DNA of 10,411 nt, taken from assembly GCA_900544205.1 (NCBI GenBank), contig UQUG01000068.1:1-10411 (forward strand). Reading direction: 5' to 3'. The notes under the pieces were generated by a model. That model did not search any database, was not told the DNA's origin, and worked only from the letters and a program-made list of their open reading frames with translations. Origin of the DNA: an uncultured Collinsella sp. Its GTDB lineage: Bacteria > Actinomycetota > Coriobacteriia > Coriobacteriales > Coriobacteriaceae. Position numbers and translations under genes: made by a program. Positions within the stretch are counted from its first letter, which is position 1; each line of letters begins with the position of its first letter. Below, piece after piece: positions 1 to 6,569 of this stretch.

Positions 1-171
1 CGTGACGAGATGATGGTCGAGTACGACGCCGAGTATCCCGAGTACCATCTGGCCGAGTCGAAGGGCTATGCGAGCCCCGAGCACATCGAGGCCATTCGCA
101 AACATGGACTTTGTCCGCTGCACCGCGTGAGCTTTTGCGGAAACTTTCTGCAGACTGAGCGCCTTTTCTAG
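1..171 (+). CDS. rnhB: Ribonuclease HII, C-terminal part (gene cut by window start)
   Basis: The reading frame is open from base 1 to a TAG at 169-171 and gives the last 56 residues of a protein. They match the end of bacterial RNase HII: a YPEYHLAESKGYASPEHIEAI stretch followed by GLCPLHRVSF, corresponding to the family's YP..G.A.HKGYGT..H...L...GPCP.HR.SF pattern. RNase HII cuts the RNA strand of RNA/DNA hybrids, especially 5' of single ribonucleotides misincorporated in DNA. The catalytic DEDD residues of the N-terminal half lie outside the window, so activity cannot be judged here. The gene is followed by a strong terminator, so it probably ends its transcription unit. rnhB next to yraN, comM and dprA is a common bacterial arrangement, which supports the call. 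Confidence 0.9.
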   Translation, partial: RDEMMVEYDAEYPEYHLAESKGYASPEHIEAIRKHGLCPLHRVSFCGNFLQTERLF

Positions 172-220
172 GCCAATTGTGGAGACATGGACCTCTGGGG
201 TTTTATAAACCTGCTGGTAG

Positions 221-262
221 CGGGCCGTATGCAACACCATTGTTGCGTACGGCCCGTTTTTT
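221..262 (+). terminator. Strong intrinsic terminator after rnhB
   Basis: Bases 221-236 pair with 241-256 in a 16-bp stem with one G-T wobble and a CCAT tetraloop, followed directly by six Ts (257-262). This is a textbook Rho-independent terminator. It sits about 50 bases after the rnhB stop and separates rnhB from the yraN unit. Confidence 0.95.
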
Positions 263-360
263 GACGGCATTTGGTCAGCTTTTGGTTTGCTTCCGGTACT
301 TACCCGCATGAAAGGTGCCCTCATCATCGGGGCAATGCAGTGTGCGGGAAAGGAGACCCC

Positions 361-846
361 ATGAGTGCCGCAAGCAAAAAGAGCAAGACGCAGCAGCTCA
401 AGGAGCGTTGGGAAAACGGCGAGCTCGACTCCGGGGCGATGACGCCCGAGTTTATCAAGGGACTCAGTCCCCGCGAGCTAGGCATGCTGGGCGAGCTGAT
501 CACCATCGACTACTTTAACGAGCGCGGCTACACCTTGCTGGAGCAGGGCTATCGTTGCACCGAGGGCGAGGCCGATCTGGTGCTGCTCGATGAACTCGAC
601 GACGTCGTGGTGATGGCTGAGGTCAAGACGAGACGTGTTGCCGTGGGCTGCAATACACGGGTTTTTCCGGAGGAAGCCGTGGATGCTCAAAAACAGCGTC
701 GGTATCGTCGCATCGCAAGCTGCTACCTTATGGAGCACTATCCGCTCAAGGCGATTCGCTTCGATGCCGTGGGCGTTACCATTCGCGGCGGGCATATCGC
801 CGAGATCGAGCATCAGTACAACGCGTTCGATTGGCAGGTGTCGTGA
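361..846 (+). CDS. yraN: YraN family (UPF0102) putative endonuclease-fold protein
   Basis: A 161-residue protein. The ATG at 361 is chosen because AAAGGAG (349-355) lies at normal spacing; an in-frame TTG at 271 has no such site and would add an unconserved N-terminus. Family signatures are a Gly-Glu helix (LGELITIDYFNERGY, about 43-57), GEADLV (69-74), EVKTR (87-91), an Ala-Val then Lys segment (106-111) and RFDAV (133-137). Together they form a PD-(D/E)xK nuclease-like core with likely metal ligands Asp72, Glu87 and Lys89. The first 35 or so residues are a charged extension longer than in many homologues. The family's function is not firmly established; the fold and its position before comM and dprA suggest a role in DNA processing, which is inference. 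Its TGA (844-846) overlaps the comM ATG by one base, so the two are probably translationally coupled. Confidence 0.9.
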   Translation: MSAASKKSKTQQLKERWENGELDSGAMTPEFIKGLSPRELGMLGELITIDYFNERGYTLLEQGYRCTEGEADLVLLDELDDVVVMAEVKTRRVAVGCNTRVFPEEAVDAQKQRRYRRIASCYLMEHYPLKAIRFDAVGVTIRGGHIAEIEHQYNAFDWQVS

Positions 847-2369
847 TGGCGTACGAGACATTCGCCGTTCACGCGGCCTGTATCCGTGGTGTCGAGGCGA
901 TTCCCGTCACCGTCGAGGTCTCGCTTGCCGGTGGCGTTCCGGGTATCCAGATGCTCGGCATCCCCAGCATGGAGGTGATGGAGTCGCGCGGGCGTATCCG
1001 GTGCGCCATGCGCTCGGCGGGCTTTGAGATTCCGCGCTCGGGCATTACCGTCAACCTGGCGCCCGGTGATATCCGCAAAACCGGCAGTGGTTTTGACCTG
1101 CCGATAGCCATCGCCGTGCTGGCTACCGATGGGCAGATTCCCCGCGATAACCTCGATCGCTGCCTTATCGCCGGCGAGCTTGGCCTGGACGGTACGGTGC
1201 TGCCCGTCAAGGGCGAGGTAGCGTTTCAGCTGCTGGCACGCGACATGGGGCTCTCCTTTATCGCCGGCAGGTCCGACCAGCATGTGCCGCTCGCGGGTGT
1301 GGACTGCGGATTTATCGATCACCTGTCTCAGCTTGCCCAGGGTATGGGCGATGCCGCGCGGCATTATCTCGATTCCGAGGGTGTTGAGGCCACTTTTGAA
1401 CCTGAGCTCGACTATGCCGACGTGCTAGGGCAGGAGGTCGCCAAGCGCGGCATGGCGATTGCGGCGGCAGGGGAGCTCGGCTTACTCATGATCGGCTCTC
1501 CGGGATCGGGCAAGACCATGCTTGCGCGCCGCATGACGGGGATCTTGCCTGAGCTTTCCGTCGAGGATCAGCAGGAGGCGTTGTGTATCCATTCGGTCTT
1601 GGGTGAGAACATCGATGGCCTGCTGGCAGGTCATCGGCCGTTTCGAAGCCCGCACCACAGCATCTCGACTGCGGGCCTTATCGGCGGCGGTCGTCCGGTG
1701 CACCCGGGCGAGATCAGCTTGGCGCATGGCGGCGTGCTCTTTTTGGACGAGCTCGCCGAGTTTCCCACCGGCGTTTTGCAGACGCTACGCCAGCCCATCG
1801 AGCGCGGCTACGTCAAGATTGTGCGCGTCGACGGCGCTTTTACTTTCCCGTCGCGCTTTCAGCTGCTTGCCGCGAGCAATCCCTGCCCCTGCGGTTTTTT
1901 GGGCGATCGTGAGGTGCCCTGCCGCTGCTCGGCTTCGATGGTCGAGCGCTACCGGTCCAAGTTGCGCGGTCCTTTGGCCGACCGTATCGACATGATGATT
2001 GATGTGACCCGGCCCGATCCCCAGGTGATTATCGAGGGCGCGGAGGGCATGTCTTCGGCTGAGCTGCGCGACTACGTGGTGCGTGGACGCGCCTTTCGCG
2101 CCTGGCGCGAGTCCCGTATGGATGATGCGGATGCCGAGGCCGAGGACGATGAGTCACGCTCCATTGACGGCGTCGTGTCGACCTTTGCGCTCGACGAGGC
2201 CGCCGAGAAATGCGTGCTTGGCCTGTCGAAACGCACGCATCTCACGGGGCGCGGCATCGTGCGCCTGGTGCGTATCGCGCGCACCATCGCTGATGTCGCC
2301 GAAAGTGAGCGGGTAACTCAAGATCACGTGCTCGAGGCGGCGATGTACCAAGGGAGGAGGGACCAGTAA
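846..2369 (+). CDS. comM: ComM/YifB family Mg-chelatase-like AAA+ ATPase (branch migration helicase)
   Basis: A 507-residue protein, the usual length for ComM/YifB. The N-terminal ChlI-like Lon-protease-fold domain (about 1-165) carries GVPGIQMLGIP and VNLAPGDIRKTGSGFDLPIA-type sequence. The AAA+ core has Walker A GSPGSGKT (217-224), RPFRSPHHSIS, Walker B GVLFLDE (296-302) and the Cys-rich NPCPCG (345-350) followed by CRC, which could bind a metal. The C-terminal lid ends with LTGRGIVRLVRIARTIAD, a family hallmark. In Vibrio and Haemophilus ComM is a hexameric helicase that promotes branch migration when incoming DNA recombines with the chromosome; the same role is inferred here. A very acidic insert (about 426-437) precedes the C-terminal helical region. 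ATG 846 overlaps the yraN stop; GTG 843 is an alternative start. The stop overlaps the dprA ATG. Confidence 0.95.
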   Translation: MAYETFAVHAACIRGVEAIPVTVEVSLAGGVPGIQMLGIPSMEVMESRGRIRCAMRSAGFEIPRSGITVNLAPGDIRKTGSGFDLPIAIAVLATDGQIPRDNLDRCLIAGELGLDGTVLPVKGEVAFQLLARDMGLSFIAGRSDQHVPLAGVDCGFIDHLSQLAQGMGDAARHYLDSEGVEATFEPELDYADVLGQEVAKRGMAIAAAGELGLLMIGSPGSGKTMLARRMTGILPELSVEDQQEALCIHSVLGENIDGLLAGHRPFRSPHHSISTAGLIGGGRPVHPGEISLAHGGVLFLDELAEFPTGVLQTLRQPIERGYVKIVRVDGAFTFPSRFQLLAASNPCPCGFLGDREVPCRCSASMVERYRSKLRGPLADRIDMMIDVTRPDPQVIIEGAEGMSSAELRDYVVRGRAFRAWRESRMDDADAEAEDDESRSIDGVVSTFALDEAAEKCVLGLSKRTHLTGRGIVRLVRIARTIADVAESERVTQDHVLEAAMYQGRRDQ

Positions 2370-3301
2370 TGCCCGAGGAGACTTTTGAGCTGCATCCCGG
2401 TGATGCGCTGTATCCAGATACCGTTTTGGAGCTCTCTGATGTACCCCAGACGCTCTATGTGCGTGGCGACCCCGCCGCGCTGTCGACGCCCGCACTCTCC
2501 ATCATCGGCGCTCGCAAGGCCTCGCCGTACGGCCTTGCCGTGGCAGAGCTGGCCGCGAAAGTCGCGGTCGAGGCGGGGGTGACGGTGGTCTCGGGCGGTG
2601 CGGTCGGCTGCGACCAAGCCTCGGGTTGGGCCGCGGTCAACGCCGGTGGCAGGCATGTCGTGGTGCTGGGTACGGGCGCCGACGTCGTCTACCCGCGTTC
2701 GAGTGCGGGGCTCATCGCGCGCACGATCGATACGGGCGGCGCAGTCGTGTCCATCTCGCCTTGGGGTATGGGGCCGCGTAAGTTCGCCTTTCCGCGGCGT
2801 AACCGGGTGATTGCCGCGCTTTCGCAGGCGCTCTTCGTGTCGGAGGCCGGCATGCCCTCGGGCACGTTCTCGACGGCGGAGGCCGCCATGGACCTGGGGC
2901 GCGAACTGCTTGCGGTGCCGGGCTCCATTTTGTCACCCGAGTCGCGCGGGACCAACTACCTCATCGCCAACGGGGCCTGCTGCATTATTGACGAGGAGTC
3001 TATTGAGATGGCCATCTCGCGAATCTACGGCACCTTGCGCTATTCGCGTCCCGATGCGCCCGGTATCGCCGATCTGGACCCCACGCAGCAGGCCGTGATG
3101 CATGCGCTCATCGCCTCGCCGCTCAAGGTCGACGACATCGCGGCACTTGTCTCGCTCGATGCCGTCGGCGTGCTCAAGCTCCTAGGGTCGCTCGAACTCG
3201 AGGGCCTCATCGAACGCATGATGGATGGAAGGTATGCGCCCTCCAAGTTTGCCCTTCACGCCCAGACGCCCTTCGGTCACAATGGAAAACGTGTCAATTA
3301 G
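2369..3301 (+). CDS. dprA: DNA-processing protein DprA (Smf)
   Basis: A 310-residue protein. DprA binds single-stranded DNA and loads RecA on it during natural transformation. Visible parts: a short N-terminus with the LYVRG linker (29-33); a Rossmann-like domain with IGARKAS (46-52), SGGAVGCD (75-82), GTGADVVYP (101-109), FPRRNRVIAALS (141-152), SGTFSTAEAA (164-173), LLAVPG (180-185) and GTNYLIANGA (194-203); and a C-terminal winged-helix segment (about 234-291). The N-terminal SAM-like domain of many DprA proteins is absent, and the usual SGLARGID..AH motif reads SGGAVGCDQAS, losing the Arg and His. The start is fixed by GGGAGGAGG (2352-2360) and the TAATG overlap with comM. With comM and yraN upstream it forms a DNA-uptake/processing group; whether this organism is naturally transformable cannot be seen here. 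Confidence 0.93.
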   Translation: MPEETFELHPGDALYPDTVLELSDVPQTLYVRGDPAALSTPALSIIGARKASPYGLAVAELAAKVAVEAGVTVVSGGAVGCDQASGWAAVNAGGRHVVVLGTGADVVYPRSSAGLIARTIDTGGAVVSISPWGMGPRKFAFPRRNRVIAALSQALFVSEAGMPSGTFSTAEAAMDLGRELLAVPGSILSPESRGTNYLIANGACCIIDEESIEMAISRIYGTLRYSRPDAPGIADLDPTQQAVMHALIASPLKVDDIAALVSLDAVGVLKLLGSLELEGLIERMMDGRYAPSKFALHAQTPFGHNGKRVN

Positions 3302-3315
3302 AAAGGTGTTTGCAG

Positions 3316-4653
3316 ATGCAGTTCGATCAGGTGACGGTTATCGGTGGCGGTCTGGCGGGTTCGGAATGCGCGATCCAGCTGGCAGACCGCGGTTTTGCCG
3401 TAAAGCTGTGCGAGATGCGCCCCCAGGTGAGCTCTCCGGCCCACCATACCGATCATCTTGCCGAGCTCGTCTGCTCCAATTCGTTTAAATCGACCCGTCC
3501 GGACTCTGCGGCGGGCTTGTTAAAGGCCGAGCTTGAGCGCATGGGCTCGGTCTTGCTCGATTGTGCCCATCGCGCGGCCGTTCCCGCCGGCGGCGCCCTG
3601 GCGGTCGACCGCGTCAAGTTTTCCGAGCTTGTCGAGGCTGAGGTTGCCTCCCGCCCCAATATCGAGATTGTTCACGGCGAGGTCACGCAGATTCCCGAGG
3701 GCCATGTGGTCATTGCCGCCGGCCCCCTCTGCTCGCCCGCGTTGAGCGAGGAGGTCATGAAGCTCGTCGGCGGCGATGCCCTGGCCTTCTTTGACGCGGC
3801 CGCGCCGATCGTCGATGCCTCCACGCTCGATATGGACGTGCTGTTCTCGCAGTCGCGCTACGAGGAGCAGGGGAGCGGCGACTATCTCAATGCTCCGCTC
3901 AATAAGGAGGAATACGAGGCCTTTATCGAGGCGCTTACCACGGCCGATCGCGTGGTGCTCAAGGACTTTGAGGGCGGCGACCTGTTCCAGGCCTGCCAGC
4001 CTGCCGAGGAGGTCGCCCGCACCGGCAAGGATGCCATTCGCTTTGGCGCCATGAAGCCCGTCGGACTGACCGACCCGCGTACCGGACGTCGCCCCTGGGC
4101 GGCGATTCAGCTGCGCGCCGAGAACAAGGAGAAGACCGCCTATAACCTGGTTGGCTTCCAGACCAACCTGACTTTTGGCGAGCAGAAGCGCGTCTTCCAT
4201 ATGGTTCCCGGACTAGAGAATGCCGAATTCTTCCGCTTTGGCGTCATGCATCGCAATACCTTTGTCGATGCGCCCCATGTGCTCGATGGCACCTTTGCCG
4301 TGCCCGGTACGAGCGTACGCCTTGCCGGCCAGATCACCGGCACCGAAGGCTATATGGAGGCCGTGGCGACCGGTCTGCTCGCTGCGCTCAACACTTTTGC
4401 CGAGGCAATCGAGGCGGAGCCTGTTGAGCTACCGCGCGTGGGCGCCCTGGGCGCGCTCGTGGGCTATGCGACCGATCCGGCAACGGTGGGCTATCAGCCC
4501 ATGCACGTCAATTTTGGCTTGGTGCCGCCGTTCGAGGACGGCAAGCGCCGCAGCAAGCGTGATCGCTACCAGGCCTACGCCGACCGCGCGATCGAAGCCC
4601 TTGACGCTTACCTGGTGACGCGCTCCGACCTGTTTGGGGGCGAACGGTCATAG
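3316..4653 (+). CDS. trmFO: Folate/FAD-dependent tRNA (uracil-54-C5) methyltransferase TrmFO
   Basis: A 445-residue protein, normal for TrmFO (formerly Gid). It makes m5U54 in the T-loop of tRNAs using methylenetetrahydrofolate and FAD. The N-terminus has the FAD-binding VTVIGGGLAGSE (GGGLAG 10-15), then CEMRP (32-36) and AELVCSNSFKS (49-59). Cys53 and Cys227 (in FQACQPAEE) correspond, as I recall the family, to the two functional cysteines of the Bacillus subtilis enzyme (53 and 226). Later conserved segments are MKPVGL, NLVGFQTNL, PGLENAEFFRFGVMHRNTF and QITGTEGYMEA. ATG 3316 is chosen because GAAAGG (3301-3306, overlapping the dprA stop) lies 9 bases upstream; an in-frame TTG at 3310 is too close to it. 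In Bacillus, topA lies between dprA and trmFO; here it is absent. The last codons overlap the probable start of the xer gene. Confidence 0.96.
   Translation: MQFDQVTVIGGGLAGSECAIQLADRGFAVKLCEMRPQVSSPAHHTDHLAELVCSNSFKSTRPDSAAGLLKAELERMGSVLLDCAHRAAVPAGGALAVDRVKFSELVEAEVASRPNIEIVHGEVTQIPEGHVVIAAGPLCSPALSEEVMKLVGGDALAFFDAAAPIVDASTLDMDVLFSQSRYEEQGSGDYLNAPLNKEEYEAFIEALTTADRVVLKDFEGGDLFQACQPAEEVARTGKDAIRFGAMKPVGLTDPRTGRRPWAAIQLRAENKEKTAYNLVGFQTNLTFGEQKRVFHMVPGLENAEFFRFGVMHRNTFVDAPHVLDGTFAVPGTSVRLAGQITGTEGYMEAVATGLLAALNTFAEAIEAEPVELPRVGALGALVGYATDPATVGYQPMHVNFGLVPPFEDGKRRSKRDRYQAYADRAIEALDAYLVTRSDLFGGERS
4636..4640 (+). promoter_or_regulatory. Possible ribosome binding site for the xer gene (GGGGG)
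   Basis: Five Gs inside the last trmFO codons lie 9 bases before an ATA codon at 4650. GGGGG can pair with the CCUCC anti-Shine-Dalgarno using one G-U wobble. It would support initiation at the ATA, but it is only a weak match to a consensus site and could also be ordinary Gly codons. Confidence 0.35.
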
Positions 4654-5570
4654 CCTTTGACCTTTACGATGCCGTCGACTCGTTTATCGCTTATATCGCG
4701 CGTGTCGAAGGGCTGTCTCCCCATACGGTGACGGCCTACGCCTCGCGGCTGGAGCGCTTTGCGGCCTGGTGCGAGCGAACGGATATCGACGCGCGTACCG
4801 CCGACGTGCGCACCGTTCGCTCATATTTGGCCGAGCTCTCGCATGACCAGATGGCCCCTCGCACCCTTTCGGCGCATCTGTCGGCAATCCGGTCGCTGTA
4901 TCGTTGGATGGCTGCCGAGGGGATTGTCGAGGGCGATGCGGTCTCGGCGATCGCATCGCCCAAGCTACCGCGCGACCTGCCGGGCGTCCTTACGACCCAA
5001 CAGGTCGAGGCGTTGCTCAAGACGCCTGATACCTCGACGCCCGCGGGACTGCGCGATGCGGCGATGCTCGAGCTGCTCTATGCCTCGGGTGCCCGCATCT
5101 CGGAGCTTGCCGCGCTTAACGTGGAATCCATCGCTTGGTCGGAGCGCGTGGTTCGCCTTTGGGGCAAAGGCAGCAAGGAGCGTATCGTGCCTCTGTACCG
5201 TCGGGCGCTCGAGGCGGCTCGTTGCTATGTCGAGCAGGGGAGGCCGGAGTTGCTCGCCCAGGCAAAGCGCCGCGACGCCGCAGCCGGTCTGCACCCGCTG
5301 TTTATTTCTGCGCGCGGCAATCGCATGAGTGCCGCTATGCTCAGACGACGGTTCCATATGCTGGCGACGCTCGCCGGCATCCCTGCCGACATTGCCCCGC
5401 ATGCGATGCGTCACACCTTTGCGACCGATCTGCTCGAGGGTGGCGCGGACCTGCGCTCGGTTCAAGAGCTGCTGGGTCACGCGAGCCTGTCCACGACTCA
5501 AATCTACACGCACCTTACGCCCGATCGGCTTAAGCGTGCCGTTGCTCAGGCTCATCCCCGTGGCGAATAG
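4650..5570 (+). CDS. xerC: Xer-type tyrosine recombinase (XerC/XerD), probable ATA start
   Basis: A site-specific tyrosine recombinase of the type that resolves chromosome dimers at dif. Counting from ATA 4650 it is 306 residues. It has a SAM-like core-binding domain (about 1-100, with VEGLSPHTVTAY and LSAIRSLYRW) and a catalytic domain with the full set Arg149 (ASGARISEL), Lys173 (GKGSKERIVPL), His251 and Arg254 (PHAMRH), His277 (LLGHASLSTTQ) and Tyr286 (IYTH). E. coli XerD has 148, 172, 244, 247, 270 and 279, so the numbering fits this start. No ATG, GTG or TTG occurs in frame between the preceding stop (4602) and GTG 4728. Starting at GTG 4728 gives 280 residues and removes the conserved first helix, so a conventional annotation from 4728 is probably too short. 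Position after trmFO, as in Bacillus, favours XerC, but XerC and XerD cannot be told apart confidently by eye. Confidence 0.88.
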   Translation: MAFDLYDAVDSFIAYIARVEGLSPHTVTAYASRLERFAAWCERTDIDARTADVRTVRSYLAELSHDQMAPRTLSAHLSAIRSLYRWMAAEGIVEGDAVSAIASPKLPRDLPGVLTTQQVEALLKTPDTSTPAGLRDAAMLELLYASGARISELAALNVESIAWSERVVRLWGKGSKERIVPLYRRALEAARCYVEQGRPELLAQAKRRDAAAGLHPLFISARGNRMSAAMLRRRFHMLATLAGIPADIAPHAMRHTFATDLLEGGADLRSVQELLGHASLSTTQIYTHLTPDRLKRAVAQAHPRGE

Positions 5571-5625
5571 CCTTTCGCGGCCGGGGACGTCGACGCACAT
5601 TCAGGTGTGTGGTTTTGATTGCGGG

Positions 5626-5654
5626 TTGGCAGGAAGAGGCAATCCTGCTATCAT
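5626..5654 (+). promoter_or_regulatory. Sigma-70 type promoter of rpsB-tsf
   Basis: The -35 box TTGGCA (5626-5631) and the -10 box TATCAT (5649-5654) are separated by exactly 17 bases, and the -10 is extended by TGC (5646-5648). Transcription would start near 5660-5662, about 135 bases before rpsB. It is the best promoter match I found in the window and fits a strongly expressed ribosomal operon. Confidence 0.8.
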
Positions 5655-5660
5655 TCATCG

Positions 5661-5783
5661 GGTTGCTTCACGGCAACAGGTTTTTATCACGCACGCGCGG
5701 CTACTTCAAACCGTGGTGCCCGGGCTTTGGTAGCACATGTCCGGGTTGGTTTTGGAGGATGACCCCGCGCGGAGGCAAACCAC
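5661..5783 (+). promoter_or_regulatory. rpsB 5' leader with predicted hairpins (possible S2 autoregulatory leader)
   Basis: The predicted untranslated leader contains a hairpin GTTGC/GCAAC (5662-5666 with 5673-5677, six-base loop), a second stem CCCGGGC/GTCCGGG (5719-5725 with 5739-5745, 7 bp with one wobble), and a weaker GGTTTTG/CAAACC stem (5748-5754 with 5776-5781) just before the ribosome binding site. Ribosomal protein S2 represses its own mRNA through leader structures in several bacteria. That this leader does so is inference; I do not recognise it as a known motif. Confidence 0.4.
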
Positions 5784-5790
5784 AGGAGGT
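5784..5790 (+). promoter_or_regulatory. Strong ribosome binding site of rpsB
   Basis: AGGAGGT is a full match to the anti-Shine-Dalgarno, 5 bases before the ATG at 5796, and fixes the rpsB start. Confidence 0.9.
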
Positions 5791-5795
5791 TTAAC

Positions 5796-6524
5796 ATGGC
5801 TACCAAGATTAATATCCGCACCCTGCTCGAGGCCGGCTGCCACTTCGGTCACCAGACCCGTCGCTGGAACCCCAAGATGAAGCCGTTCATCTTCGGTGAG
5901 CGCAACGGCATCTACATCCTCGACCTCAAGCAGACCATCCTTGACGCCGACCAGGCCTACACCTTCGTCAAGAACGTTGCCAAGGGTGGCAACGTGCTGT
6001 TCGTCGGCACCAAGAAGCAGGCTCAGGAGGCTGTCAAGAACGCCGCTGAGCGCGCCAACATGCCTTACATCAACCAGCGTTGGCTCGGCGGTATGCTGAC
6101 CAACTTCGTCACCATCCGCTCCCGCATCAACCGCATGGAGGAGCTCGAGGCCATGGTCGAGGACGGCCGTATGGCAGTGCTGCCCAAGAAGGAGCAGGCT
6201 GTTCTGGGCAAGGAGCTCACTAAGCTCCAGACCAACCTCGGTGGCGCCCGCGACATGAAGGGTCTGCCCCAGGCTCTGTTCGTCATCGACACCAAGCGCG
6301 AGGAGAACGCCATCAAGGAGGCCCAGCGCCTGAACATCCCCGTCGTCGCTCTGATCGACACCAACTCCGATCCCGACGAGGTCGAGTACGGCATCCCCTG
6401 CAACGATGACGCTATCTCCGCTGTCACCCTTATGTGCGAGCTCATGGCTGACGCCTGCCTCGCCGGCTCCGGCAAGGAGCAGGTCTCCGAGGCCGAGATG
6501 GCCGCTGAGCCCAAGGCCGAGTAA
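5796..6524 (+). CDS. rpsB: 30S ribosomal protein S2
   Basis: A 242-residue protein of normal bacterial length. The N-terminus has LLEAGCHFGHQTRRWNP (10-26), the classical S2 signature, followed by IFGERNGIYILDL. The middle has NVLFVGTKKQAQ and QRWLGGMLTNF, and the second signature PQALFVIDTKREENAI is followed by NIPVVALIDTNSDP. S2 binds late to the 30S subunit near the S1 site and is needed for translation initiation. The acidic, Ala/Glu-rich C-terminal tail (about 225-242) is typical of actinobacterial S2 proteins. Lysine is encoded almost only by AAG and many codons are the C- or T-ending forms typical of highly expressed genes, more so than in neighbouring comM or dprA. It has its own promoter and leader upstream and is co-transcribed with tsf, 45 bases downstream. 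Confidence 0.98.
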   Translation: MATKINIRTLLEAGCHFGHQTRRWNPKMKPFIFGERNGIYILDLKQTILDADQAYTFVKNVAKGGNVLFVGTKKQAQEAVKNAAERANMPYINQRWLGGMLTNFVTIRSRINRMEELEAMVEDGRMAVLPKKEQAVLGKELTKLQTNLGGARDMKGLPQALFVIDTKREENAIKEAQRLNIPVVALIDTNSDPDEVEYGIPCNDDAISAVTLMCELMADACLAGSGKEQVSEAEMAAEPKAE

Positions 6525-6569
6525 ATCAGTCCTATTTAAGTCTTTTTCATCTCTTTGAAAGGAACCACA

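Noticed and set aside
204..262. A small RNA from TATAAA (204-209) to the terminator
   Set aside because: No -35 at proper spacing, and the transcript would be little more than the terminator hairpin.
261..302. Promoter for yraN from TTGACG (261-266) or TACTTA (297-302)
   Set aside because: TTGACG sits in the terminator T run and has GGTTTG at the -10 spacing; TACTTA has no -35 at 16-18 bases. I could not identify a convincing promoter for this unit in 263-348.
316..334. Hairpin TGCCC/GGGCA upstream of yraN
   Set aside because: Only 5 bp with a 9-base loop; expected by chance in GC-rich sequence and not near a promoter.
271..360. TTG-initiated extension of yraN by 30 residues
   Set aside because: The added residues do not look like the family, and a good ribosome binding site serves the ATG at 361.
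813..1364. Minus-strand open frame across the yraN-comM junction
   Set aside because: Antisense shadow in GC-rich DNA; its product has no recognisable features.
3520..4200. Minus-strand open frame of 226 codons inside trmFO
   Set aside because: Antisense shadow of a confidently identified gene; no ribosome binding site or recognisable domain.
4669..4671. ATG as the start of the xer gene
   Set aside because: It is in a different frame from the recombinase and does not lead into the conserved sequence.
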